Assembly: GCA_002197995.1 (NCBI GenBank)
Contig: NGZR01000002.1
Span: 2,232,001-2,296,000, forward strand
Length of the DNA stretch: 64,000 nt
Direction of reading: 5' to 3'
Origin: Gaeumannomyces sp. JS-464
Lineage: Eukaryota; Ascomycota; Sordariomycetes; Magnaporthales; Magnaporthaceae
Both the position numbers and the translations under genes were made by a program. Positions 46,523-56,964 of this stretch are shown here, in pieces (the first letter of the stretch is position 1; every line of letters starts with the position of its first letter). A model generated the notes under the pieces. The model saw nothing but the letters and a program-made list of their open reading frames with translations. It was not told the origin of the DNA and made no database searches.

Positions 46523-47740
46523 CTAGTGCCCGTGGCTAGCCGCAGCAGCCACCGCCATGGCGACAAGCGTGAGAGCCAGGTGGCGCCACGACGGCGGCTT
46601 CGCCGTGCTAGCGGCCGCAGTGGGCACCGTTGATGGCGAGGTGGTTGTGGTCGCCGGTGTTGAAGCGGTCAGCACCTGTATGCGTAGCTCAGCCGTTAGT
46701 ATTGTGCCCATTTTGACTGTGAGCGCCACCATGCTTGCTCTGGTCTAGGAGGTAATGTGCGTACCTTATCAATGGTGTGGACGACTCCGTTTTTGACGAT
46801 GGCGTCGCTCGCCATGATCTTCGCGCCGTTGATGCTGATGATCCCGTCCTGCACAGAAGCGGTGACGGATCCTCCACCGAGCGTACTGAAGACATCGCCA
46901 TTCGTGATCCATGTCGTATAGGCCGGAAAGTCCACCACGATGTGCTGCCTTAGCTGGGCGGCCGTCAGGCTGCCGGCTTTCCGAACGGCGGAGTTGGAAG
47001 GGGCAAAGACCGTGATGCTGGCTCGGTTGTCGACCTCGGCGAGGAGACCTGCACTTTGGAGTGCGGCCAGGAACTTGTCGCCGCCTAGTATCGGAAGGGT
47101 TTCCGACACCTCCCTCGGCAGAGTGAGGGTGCTGTTTTATTTGGGTGACTATTAGCGGTCGCCTTTGGCGGAGATGAAGGGGAGGAAATGTTGAAACTTA
47201 CCCCGAAATGGGTCGGACGACGCCCCCGTTGAAGGGAATGTCGTCACCCGTCACCTTGACGCTTGCGCCGAGACCCGTAAAGACGAGGGGCCGCGCTGCC
47301 GAGGAGATGTGTTTCTCGACAAGAGTTTGGTTCCGCCCAGGGCCGAGGTTCACGAACTCTGGGTTGTTAAGCAAGGACTCGTACACAAACCCGGGAGTGC
47401 ACCCCAGGTCTCTGGCGAGCAGCATTTTCGGGCTGCTGGTCGAGTTCCTGGTCCGTCTGGGGGCAGTTCCATCTACAGAGTACAGCGCTCCGTCCCTTTC
47501 ATCTTGGTCCGATGCGCGGCGGGCAATGGTGGAGTTTCCGTTGCTGCTTATGGCGGCGTTGGTCGGGACGTAGACGACGACGTTGGGCCCAGCATTCAAC
47601 ACCGGGGAATTCAGGGCCTGAAGTCGCTCGGCGTACTTGGTGAAGCCGTTTTCTTGGAGCACAGTGAGCAGCGACCCCGACTGTGCGGCAGCCAGAGCGG
47701 CACAGAGGGCGACCAAGGCCACGGGATGCTTCGCCTGCAT
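46523..47740 (-). CDS. Fasciclin (FAS1) domain protein, predicted GPI-anchored
   Basis: Signal peptide at residues 1-19 (MQAKHPVALVALCAALAAAQ). A FAS1-like repeat follows (LLTVLQENGFTKYAERLQAL, VVVYVPTNAAI), then a clearer FAS1 domain (KFLAALQSAGLLAEVDNRAS, ITVFAPSNSAVRKAG, ISINGAKIMASDAIVKNGVV then HTIDKV). The tail is Ser/Thr-rich and ends in a hydrophobic segment (LALTLVAMAVAAAASHGH), fitting a GPI signal. Introns: 47132-47201 and 46676-46764; exons sum to 1059 nt (352 aa) with no indels. FAS1 proteins sit on the cell surface and support adhesion. It lies 106 bp from the PIF/Harbinger element, whose arrival did not break it. Confidence 0.88.
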
Positions 47741-49295
47741 GTTGGCAACGGAGCCAGGTGACGGTTCAACGAGTGAGAGGGGGCTCTGAAAAACGAAGGT
47801 TTATTTGTGTTGGGAGCCTTGCAAGCTGCTGATTCAGGATGACTAAGCGGCGCTGGCGTTTGCTCCAATGCTCCCAAGACGCTGCTGAACGGCGGGCTTA
47901 AGTAGTCGGAGGCTGCAACGAACTGTGATGGGCATTGGGCGAATGGGTTTTGCGTGTGCGCAGGGCATCCACATCTGCCAACAAGTTTGATGAAGCCGAA
48001 CGAGGACTCGCGAATGAGAGCAACACTTCACTGCGTCCAGGGTTCCCGCAGCCCGGCGCCGAGCCTGATGCGGAGCCCATGTCCGGACGGACAAGTGGAC
48101 TCGGTGCCGAGGTCAACACCCTCTTTCCATTCATATCCAACTAGACCGAAGCCTGCATCCCGGAGCACCATGTTAGGCGAACGCACCAGTGTAGATCCCG
48201 CCGCTTTTTGGCGTCCTCATATTGGACACAAAGTGCATTTATGGGGATATTCGCCGTGACTGGTTCTTGGCGGCCGCCCAGCTTGGCCATGCTGCCACTT
48301 GGCGCCACGGACGGACGCCCGCTGGACAGGATGCGCAGGATTCCAACACCTACTTCCGGGCCATCTGGCCAAGCCACATTGCGACCCCACCCGGGCGAGG
48401 GCTTCGTCGCCGCGTATTTGGAGCTGCAGATGGTGGTGAGGCTCTTCCCAATGGCGCCGAAATGTGATAGCCCGTCCGGAGTGCGTCTTGCCAAGCCCGG
48501 GATAAGGCCGTCTTGCCAAGCCCGGATGAGGCTCAAGTCTGGCACATCCTGCACAAAGGCACACATGTGGCCCGGCCAGCACACACTTTGTGGCTTGGGA
48601 CCCCGCCGCACTAGATGGTTAGGCGAGAAGACTAGCGTCGGCATGTGAGGGAAAACGGACCCTTATTGCACGGCATCTCTACGCAGCCTCATCCAATGCT
48701 GAAGTAGCATTAGGCGAGGCTCTCCTGTGCTTGGTCTCGGCAGCTCCTTCAGCCACAAACTGCACTTTCGTCACAGCTGGTCTCCAAAACACATTTCCGC
48801 CCGAGTCGCTCATTAGGTACCCATCCGTTCAACTTTAGGAAGTTGGCAGCCGATCCTGGACGCCACATTGGGCAGGCTTGGGAGCGCATTGGTGCGCAAA
48901 AGCCTGCCACGTAGCCCCCATATGAATCCAGCCACCGCGACCCAACGCAGAAGAAGCTGTCGGGCCCAAGCTAGATGCGCGTGAACATGTGATAGGACAC
49001 AGGTCCGGTCCAGGCCCGACCCTGACTCCGAGCCCGCAGTGTCTTTTTTCCTCTTTTTTTCTTCTCTATCTTGGTACGATTCTCAGGGCCGCCAGCCAAG
49101 ATAATCTGGCCCAGAGCCTCGCCCGTGAGCTAGGTAGGTAGGAATTCACACAGACTAATACATAAAGCACTGGCATCCGCTTGCCCCCGGACCGGCACTG
49201 ACTATCTGGTGGCACATGTCGCGGTTTACCACTGCATAAACCCTTCGGTTGGGGCTCAAACATCAACAGAAACAACCTCAGTCAGGCACGCCAAA
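47741..49295. other. Intergenic region between divergent surface-protein genes
   Basis: 1.55 kb with no supported gene. A pair of related segments, TTAGGCGAACGCACCAGTGT (48173-48192) and TTAGGCGAGAAGACTAGCGT (48619-48638), suggests an old short repeat. It should contain the promoters of both the fasciclin gene and the 49296 gene. Confidence 0.4.
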
Positions 49296-51380
49296 ATGGC
49301 CGACATCTTCACCCCAGCCCCGCCCGAATCCTACAAAATCTTTTCCACTTTCTACATGCCCACGGACAACGGCAATGTCTGGGCTGTTTCTTTCGGTACC
49401 CGCACGGGAGCGTCTGTGACGGCAGCCGTCTCTGTTGCCGTTGTGTTGATAGTTTCCTGCCTTTGGAGCCTCTTCTGCTTCATCGTCCTGCTGTTTCCTG
49501 GCACCCATTCGCGGCGAAGATTTCTCGCGCTGGTGACAGTATGGAACTCCAACGATGTCTTCATCGCTGCGAAGGGGTTGGCAAGCTACACTTGGCATTG
49601 CTTTAACAAACCCACCATATCGAAAACCACACAGGACACCACATCAACCACCACATCAACCACCACATCAACCACCACATCAAACAACACATCGAACACC
49701 ACACCAAACACCACATCAAACACCACATCAGCCACCACACCGAACGCCACATCGACCACCACACCGAGCGCCACACCGAACACCACTCAAGCACAAAATG
49801 ACGCTCAACCATCAGACCCCGAGAAGCAAGAAGGCAACAGCCAGGAAAACAAGAGCCACCCCTACGGCGACTTCCTATACGGCCTGGTGCTCACTCTCAC
49901 GGCCTTCATCCTCTGGGGAACGTCCTTGGCAATGGGGGTCGTCACACCCGGGCTCCTGCAGATCGGAAATGTCGCCCCGGCGAACCCAAACTCTCTTTAC
50001 TATCCAAGGGCTGTGACCAAGAACGAGCCAGCCGGGTTGCTAAAGGACTTTGGCCTCCGGGCCCCTTCGGTCATGCGGGCTCTGGGCAGCGTGGAGGACG
50101 CCAATGTCACGCCGCGGCGGAAGGTGAAAATCTCGTTCGACCAGCTTTCCAGCCGGAACAGCAGCGAACCAGGCCGGCGGTTGACCTACGGCTACTCCCT
50201 GACTGGAGCCGAGTTCGGTCTCCAACATGGGTCCGACCTCAGATTGACCGTCAGCGGCTCCTGCATGACCGAATACGGGTGGTATTCCGAGAAAGGTAGT
50301 GACAATGACTACGACGCATACAACTTGTGGGGCACCAAGGAGTGGCTTGTCCCCATCGACCCAGTCAGCATCCGGGACGCCCCAAAGGCGAGCTTCGTGA
50401 TGCACCCAGATGCGGACAGTCAGTTACCGCGCGGCAATGTTTCCTTTGCTGTCGTTGTCTGGTCTGCCCACCGATCGAGCATCAAGCGGGGGGAGGATCC
50501 GTGGTACCTCACAGAGGATAGCCCCCCAGGCCACGCCGACCCTGGGAACTACGACGCCAAGTACTGGATCAAGCGCCGAAGACCCGTCCTCTCCTGTTGG
50601 GAGCAAAACAAATGGAGCTACGGGACGCAGGCAGTCGACAGCGTCCGTGACCTGAAGGCAATGTCCGGCATCAAGGGCAAAATCAAGGATGTCCTGATCA
50701 AGGTCCTGGAGATCGCTCTCACTGTCCCAGTCATTACCAGGCTCGGCAATGCCAGCGGGGACTCGGCACTCCGATCCCGGACCACCAGCCCCAACGGCGT
50801 CATCAACGCGGAGGCATCAAGCATCCAAAGCGACATGGAGCGCCTGATTCTGGCCAGCTACGTGGGGACGCGGAATACTTTCTTCGACACTACCTTGTTC
50901 ACAAAGGACCCGGACTGGGGCAACGTTTTTATAGGCGACGACAAGCAGCCTATGGAAGGGTCCGGCGACTTCGTCGTCGCAAGTGCGGGCGTCCAGACCT
51001 TCTCCGTGGTCGGCTTGATCGTCCTGGCGGTGCTCTTGGCGGCCCTGCTACTTATGCAGGCCGCGATCACGGGTGTGGTTGCCAGCCGCAAGGCGGAGGC
51101 GGGGGGCAGTCTGATTCGGTTCAAGGCCCTGACAGCTGTCCAATTGTTCCGTCGCGTCTGCGAGCCGCCGCACCCCCAAAAAGGCAGCAAGTGGCCTTGC
51201 AGCTCGAACTTCCCAGAGAATACCGACACGATCAAGGTAAACTGGCACGGCTGTCCTGAGTCTCAGGACAGCTTAATTGCAAAATGCAAGGGGCACATCA
51301 ATGCCACGCCCGGCGAATCCGACACCAATGCCGGGACCAAAGCCCTTACCACCTCTCCCCCGGCCAGTCCCGGTGAGTAG
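49296..51380 (+). CDS. Large multi-pass membrane protein of unknown function
   Basis: Single exon, 694 aa, no indels. ATG at 49296 lies in CCAAAATGG, a good start context; the in-frame start upstream (49209) lacks one. Membrane helices: about residues 35-60 (VTAAVSVAVVLIVSCLWSLF), 192-222 (GLVLTLTAFILWGTSLAMGV) and 570-595 (VVGLIVLAVLLAALLLMQAA). A cytosolic-side or luminal linker (about 113-165) is Thr/Asn/Ser repeats coded by a minisatellite. The long segment between helices 2 and 3 (about 350 residues) contains Trp-rich blocks and Cys residues, likely extracellular. I recognise no family; the layout (two N-terminal helices, large loop, one C-terminal helix) recurs in fungal uncharacterised proteins. 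Confidence 0.78.
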   Translation: MADIFTPAPPESYKIFSTFYMPTDNGNVWAVSFGTRTGASVTAAVSVAVVLIVSCLWSLFCFIVLLFPGTHSRRRFLALVTVWNSNDVFIAAKGLASYTWHCFNKPTISKTTQDTTSTTTSTTTSTTTSNNTSNTTPNTTSNTTSATTPNATSTTTPSATPNTTQAQNDAQPSDPEKQEGNSQENKSHPYGDFLYGLVLTLTAFILWGTSLAMGVVTPGLLQIGNVAPANPNSLYYPRAVTKNEPAGLLKDFGLRAPSVMRALGSVEDANVTPRRKVKISFDQLSSRNSSEPGRRLTYGYSLTGAEFGLQHGSDLRLTVSGSCMTEYGWYSEKGSDNDYDAYNLWGTKEWLVPIDPVSIRDAPKASFVMHPDADSQLPRGNVSFAVVVWSAHRSSIKRGEDPWYLTEDSPPGHADPGNYDAKYWIKRRRPVLSCWEQNKWSYGTQAVDSVRDLKAMSGIKGKIKDVLIKVLEIALTVPVITRLGNASGDSALRSRTTSPNGVINAEASSIQSDMERLILASYVGTRNTFFDTTLFTKDPDWGNVFIGDDKQPMEGSGDFVVASAGVQTFSVVGLIVLAVLLAALLLMQAAITGVVASRKAEAGGSLIRFKALTAVQLFRRVCEPPHPQKGSKWPCSSNFPENTDTIKVNWHGCPESQDSLIAKCKGHINATPGESDTNAGTKALTTSPPASPGE
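49637..49790 (+). repeat. ACCACATCA minisatellite coding Thr/Ser/Asn repeats
   Basis: About ten imperfect copies of a 15-bp unit built on CACCACATCAA, in frame in the 49296 gene, coding TTSTTTSTTT and then NTTPNTTS-type variants. Copy number probably varies between strains; the many N-T-T and N-T-S tripeptides are potential N-glycosylation sites if the loop is luminal. Confidence 0.85.
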
Positions 51381-53143
51381 ACCGTCCCGATCCACGGGGT
51401 TATCCCCGCTGGCACCCCAGCACCCGACGAGTCAAGGACGTTAGGGTAGACTCGCCGGGCCGCACATCTGTCCGCAACGACATCCGATGTTGTGTTGAGC
51501 CGCCTGCGCCCAAGCTACACCCTCTTCTCCTCTGTTCCCTTGCTTCTCTCAATTCCGGAAAGACGAACGATCGTTGAAGACTTTTTGCACGATATTTCAC
51601 ATCATTTTTTTGCCAGTACGTAGCAGCCAGGTAGTACAAGAACCACCACAGTCGTTACCATTTGCTTGTCACATGCCGCTCGAACCTTGCGCCTCGGGGA
51701 TAGGCCGACTCCCACAGAATGCGCGGGCGCCCCCCACTTCCCCCGCTCTAAAAAGCCGAAGTGGCGGTGAAAATATTTCCTACTCGACTCATGGCGTCCT
51801 CATTTGCGCAACACTGGCCGCCACAGACGCGGGCCAACTATCCCGCAGCTAATTAGAATGCACGGTGGAGAGGCCGAGCTAGCGCACCTCACTGCCAATT
51901 AGCAAGCACTTTCTTCCGGCGCACAGGCCGCGGCCGAAAGAGAGCCGCATATGTGGCTGGCGGGTGATCATTGGTGGTTTGCCGGACGGGCTGGCTGGCT
52001 CGACTCTGGCCTAAATCGGAAATTCTAACATCATACCACACTCCTGTAGCGGGCTTTGCAAACAGTGGTCAGCTACCGCGGTACGCAGTGCATAACCTGG
52101 GAAGTTCCGCTGGAATTTTCAGGGATAAGCAAGGGCGTAAAGGTAGTGATGAAGTGTGGTGCACAATCAGTCCGAGAACAGATGGTTTACCAGGAAGCAA
52201 ACCCCGAATGAACGCAAAGACAAGATGACAAGCCCGTTTCTCCCAAATATCTAACCCAAGTCGTGTATATCACTGATCTTGGCCAGCTTTGAGGTGCAAT
52301 TTCTCCACCATCCCGCATTTAGTCACTACCGTTGTTCACCTGTCGAAATGACGTCGCAAAGGCTGCACGAGAAATACGCTCCCATTAGTCGTGCGGCTCA
52401 ACAAAATGTAATGTGGGCCGGGCCACCGCATGACGGAGTGGGATAAGACGGAGATTTTTGACATGGGTTGATTGGTGGAAACAAATTTCTGAGATAAGGT
52501 GGCATGCAGCTAGGATTGGGCTGCTTAGGTTCCTACCTACCTAGGTACTTATGTATGCCTGAGCAGTGCGGTCCGGCCATGGGGGCCGGCTCGCTCGTTA
52601 CAATGCTTTATCAACAAACCCCGAGCGAGGATGCCCCTTAACCCCTAGTATGAGCCACGGATGATAACTTCGAGTACCAGAAACCCAAGCACGGACTCCA
52701 GAGCCCACAGCTGATTTGCATGAGGATCGCCGACCGCGAGCGAGGGAGCCGGACTACGGACAGCGCCGACTGCCCGGCCGCTCGCCGGGGTGAGCGGCGA
52801 CCTGAGGGGCGGGCGCACGATGCACACCCGATCGTCCTTGAGCCCGCGGTGGACTAGGTGTCCTAGTGGCGGGCACACGGTCAATGGTTGAAGCTCCCGC
52901 CTCTCGGAACGCTGAGGCGAAACTTCTGGCGCGAGGTCACGGGGCAGGAAAAGCAACCCTGGAGTCGGGGAGTGGGGAGCAACAGGACGCTTGTCCACTT
53001 GGTAGACAGTTCTCAATCGCAGCAGGGCCACTGCTGAACAAAGGATTGGAGGATGTGTGACAGGAGAAGAGTTACGGACAACCAAATCAACTTATTAGGT
53101 ACCGCCAATGATCCCATGAGGTGTCTTTCCTCTTACTAGCCGA
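51381..53143. other. Intergenic region
   Basis: 1.76 kb without a supported gene. Short TACCTACCTAGGTA-type motifs occur near 52530-52550. A minus-strand frame (52645-53085) has no domain. Confidence 0.4.
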
Positions 53144-53151
53144 ATATGGAA

Positions 53152-54591
53152 GAGGCTCTATCGGGGAACACACCTTTTTTGCTATTGGCACGCACCCCCA
53201 CCCGATATCGGTGCGCATGGACTTTTTTATGGCGCACCCACACAAACGAACATAGGCTTTAATGCAGGCAGGGGCTCAATTAACAGGAGGGAAGCAAATA
53301 AAAGTTATCGCCACGAGCAAATTATTAATAAACGATCAAAAACGCGGTGTTGAACCGCCAAATTACATGGAAAAGTGCAAGGGCACGGCGTTGAGGCCGT
53401 TTATCTAGGGCTACAGAGGTGCCTAAGGACTCGCAAAAGGATCAAAAAACTCGTCAGATGCCGGCGCAGGCGCTGGAGAGGGCGCGGAAGCCCTCCCGGC
53501 CAACCGTAGGGGCAGGGCGGCCGGCGTTGAGGGCAGAGGGGTGCCGAGGGTAAGCACAGGCCTTTCCGCCTCGTTAGCCTCGTCAGCCTCGTCAGCCTCG
53601 TCAGCCTGCCGTAGGGAAGGCCCCTGTTCGTGTTGCGAGAGGTCTCGCCTGGCGCCGGCACGGATACCCGTGCGGGTACTGCGAGGGCGCCGCGCCGGCC
53701 CCTCGTTACCAAAGGGGCCGGACCCTCGAGGACGGCCCTTGTGACTGCCTACCGGATTTGTAATTAACGTTCTCTTTCCTCCAGGCGGCTCGCCAACGGT
53801 ATAAAGCAGCAAGTTGCCAGGGTCCGGTAGGGTATCGCCGCCGCAGGAGGTCAAGGATCGCACGCGTACGTATCGTAGGGTCGGCGAAAAGAGGGCGCAG
53901 GAGCTTCCACTGCCGTTCCGTGACTTGGGAGGCGAGGGCGGTAGCTTCCGTGGCGATACCTTGATCCGGGCCGTGGCCCTCGTGCCTAGAGTTGATCATC
54001 CGGGCGCTCCAGAGGTCTCCGTTAGCTTTAAGCCTTTGCAAAATGATCCCCCACGGGCAGTCAGCAATCTGGGAGGTCCGGGACCGGTTGCGCAACCCTC
54101 GGGAAGGCCGGTTTCTTTGCCTAAAGAGCAGAGAAAAGCGCTCTTTTTCAGCAGGCCCTCGCTGTCTCTAAGCGTGCGTGCGGTAGTTACAGGCCCGTTT
54201 TGTGAAGTAGCCACGGGTTAAGGGCATCACGAGGCTTTGGAAGTAGGGTAAAGGGTAGAGAGTACCGCGGTAGGCTCCCTGATCCAGGGCCGCCCGTCCC
54301 AAAGCGCGGGACCGGCGGCCTCGTTTGCAGAGGGGCTGATAGCCTCGTCTGCAGGGGCTATCAGCCTCGTCGTCGCTCGAGATCGCGATAACTTCGTTCA
54401 TGGCAGTTGGTTGTTGTGCTACAGAGAAAATGCACGGAAAACGATTCAAAATGCACAGAAAATGTTGAACTATGGGGATTCCCGGCGAATTTGCGGGGTT
54501 CCGGCATCGGATAACACAGGGGGCGCACAGGCCAAAAGTGGAGAAGGGTGCGTGCCAATAGCAAAAAAGGTGTGTTCCCCGATAGAGCCTC
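53152..54591. mobile_element. Mutator-like (MULE) or hAT-type element with 46-bp perfect inverted repeats
   Basis: Both ends read GAGGCTCTATCGGGGAACAC inward and remain identical for 46 bp. ATATGGAA flanks it on each side (53144-53151 and 54592-54599), an 8-bp target duplication. Eight bases fit hAT or some MULE elements; the encoded FAR1-like zinc module favours MULE. At 1440 bp it has no room for a full transposase, so it is non-autonomous. Perfect repeats and a perfect duplication mean it is young and little touched by RIP, unlike the island at 39.5-46.4 kb. Confidence 0.85.
53423..54401 (-). pseudogene. FAR1-like truncated transposase ORF inside the 1.44-kb element
   Basis: Starts MNEVIAISSDDEADSPCRRG, an acidic leader. 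A FAR1/WRKY-GCM1-like zinc segment follows: IADCPWGIILQRLKANGDLW, then SARMINSRHEGHGPDQGI (C...H-x-H), and then LASQVTERQWKLLRPLF with LDLLRRRYP, as in the N-terminal part of MULE transposases. An in-frame TAG lies at 54168-54170 and the frame shifts near 53740 into a tail with a DEADEADEAN acidic repeat. The MULE catalytic domain is missing. It may be a decayed gene, or a DNA-binding remnant if spliced differently. Confidence 0.55.
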
Positions 54592-54717
54592 ATATGGAAT
54601 TATAAGCCAACAGTTCCCGATTCCCCAAACATAGCAGCCAAAGCTTCAGCAAGACTTTTCTATTCCATTTCCCAAGTCTTATCCATAATTTCTCAAACCC
54701 GCCCTGTGCTTCCCTCA

Positions 54718-56964
54718 TCATTGCTCCCAACTAGCATGCGCAAAACAGGGCCCAGAAATTACGGCTGAGGAAAGATTAGGTAAAATCAAGCTAGGGGGGG
54801 AGGGTCCTCGGAGCTTCTTCTTCGGTCGTTGAGGTGACTCGCTGCTGCCGCCCGCATTGTCAGAGTCTCTGCGTCGGGGCTGCATGGGTGGCGCCCGTGC
54901 GGCGACTTCAGGAATCGCCGCAAGTTCATGTGGCTCGTCGTAAGTGCGGGGCTTGGCAGTGCCTCTAGGGACCTTCTCACAAGCCGAGAGACTTGCTTGA
55001 CGAGCAGTCTGGCCAGGCCGATATGTTGACCCACCACCGCCGGTGCGCGAATGGCGGTTCGATGTGGGCGCCTCTGACCTGGATCCCGGAATCCTACGCG
55101 AGCCGGCATCGAAGGATCGCCCCGACCTTCCGACAATGGAAGACCCGGCACGGGATGATGAGGAGACGGAAACGCCATCGGCATCCGTCAGTCCCATGTT
55201 GTTAGCCTCCTCGAGACACATGGCCGCGGTGAAACGCTCCTGAGGTTTGATAGTCACCATGTGCGCCAAGGGCTTGTCGACATCGTCGCTGCCCTCGGCA
55301 GCGGCCAACCTCTTGGCTCCTCGTGCCAGCGCGTTGCACCAATCGACGCGATCGAAGGTGATCTCCCGTGGAGCCTCGGCTGGGAAGCCTCTCCAGAGCT
55401 GCATTACAACCACCCCGAGGGACCATATGTCAACCGCGGATGTGTATCGAGAGGCAGAGCCGATCTCCGGGACCATGTAGCGAAGCGTGCCCACCGGGGT
55501 CTTCAAGCTATGGTTGAGCGGGAGCAGGACTTTGGCGAGCCCAAAATCGGCGATCTTGACGATGAATGGGGAGAATGATGCCACAAGGATGTTACTCGGC
55601 TTGAGGTCCCGGTGGACTATGGGCTGTGGCAGTCCGTGGAGGTGGGTCAACGCGGACAAGGTTTGACGGAGAACTGAAACGGTCCGTTCGTCGCGGATAT
55701 CGCCGTTGGCAAGGAGATCGCTGACGCTGCCATACTCCATGTATTCCATGGTCAGCGCAGGCTGTGGGGAATATTGAGCGTTGATTAGACGCACAACGTT
55801 CGGCTGTATGAGTCACTCTGGTTGTTAGCACAATGACTGGGGATCTACAGCATCAAGGGGATCGGGTGGGTAAAAGTATCGTGAATTCCATGGTATGCAC
55901 GATCTCCCAAAGGCAGTACAATGGCTGGGGTGATCCTCATATCTGTGCATGTCGAGGAAAAGAGGCTATCTACTAGGAGACGGGAGATAGAAAAGAAAAC
56001 GAAAATAGGGGAAAAAAGAAGATAGGACAAAAAGGAAGCTGGAAATCCGGCTGTAACTCACATGGTTGATGCGCCACATGGTTCGAGCTTCCTTGATCCA
56101 ATCGGCGATCTCATGATTCCGGGCGAGCTCTTTTGGCTCTTTGACCGCCGTCGACTTTCCAGTGCTCACGTCCCAGAGGCGGCAGACCGTTCCGAATCCG
56201 CCTTGCCCGACACAGACTCTAAGAGTAATGCAAGAGCTGGTAGACACAGGTGAATTGGCAGGTATACCGTTGGAAGGCTCCTCTGTGTCTTGCGGCATAG
56301 CGAGATCGCTAACAAGACGCGCCGGGTCGAAGGCCGCCGCTAGGTTTTGCTGAAGGAAGCTAGCGACTTTCTTATGGTACTCGCTCGATGTCCATCCCTT
56401 CCGGGTTGCAAGATAGAACTTAAATACCTGGCCGCCCCCAAATTCGATGTAGATGTCGCCGACTCGATCCAGGAAGTCGGCGCCGCCAACAATCTACCGA
56501 AAGTTGGACCTCCTGTCGTTGCCCTGAATCTCCCTTTTGTCCTTTTCGACGACTTCGTAGATTACTTGGGTGGTAAAGGACGAGCTAAGGTCGTCAATGA
56601 CGAGGCGGTGATCCTTGTCAAAGGTGAATGCCAAGTGGCGGTTGCTGATCCCCTTGTACCCTTTCATCACAAAGTCGCAGCCCGGTGCCGAACCGAAGAC
56701 GATCCCGCAACGGTTTTTCCGCTTAGAGCTGAACCGGAGCTCGATGCGCGGTTCGTGCTGATAGTCTGCCTCTCGGCTTGACCGAGATGGGCCTGAATCT
56801 TTTTCGGGGGAAGGGGTAGTTTCCTTCTCGCTATGGGTATAGGTTACCGCTGGTGGTGGTGAGCCCTGGACATGATCAGGCTGCGACTTGATCCATTTGA
56901 GGGTATTGTCTCTGAGGCGTCCGGCTGCTGGATAGAGGCAGGCGATCAAGTCCGAGTCCCCCAT
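54718..56964 (-). CDS. FHA-domain serine/threonine protein kinase
   Basis: MGDSDLIACLYPAAGRLRDN starts an N-terminal FHA domain (about 70-160: GIVFGSAPGCDFVMKGYKGI, SNRHLAFTFD, LVIDDLSSS), which binds phosphothreonine. The kinase domain has GQGGFGTV (from 253), the ATP lysine in STAVKE (275), HRDLKPSNIL (Asp367), IADFGLAK (Asp387) and MVPEIG. The tail is Ser/Pro-rich and basic, ending near RPKKKLRGPSPP, a likely nuclear signal. An intron at 55804-56061 (258 bp) joins RINH to PNVVRLIN. Both exons are multiples of three: 662 aa with one in-frame TAG at 56494-56496 (codon 157), within FR-IVGG where such kinases usually have FRWI. FHA-kinases of this layout include checkpoint kinases (Rad53/Cds1), but the kinship here is not proven. 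Confidence 0.9.

Noticed and set aside
48208..48648. 146-codon plus-strand ORF between the fasciclin and membrane-protein genes
   Set aside because: It is overlapped by equally long antisense frames and shows no motif.
52645..53085. 146-codon minus-strand ORF
   Set aside because: No start context, no domain, composition like other non-coding GC-rich frames.
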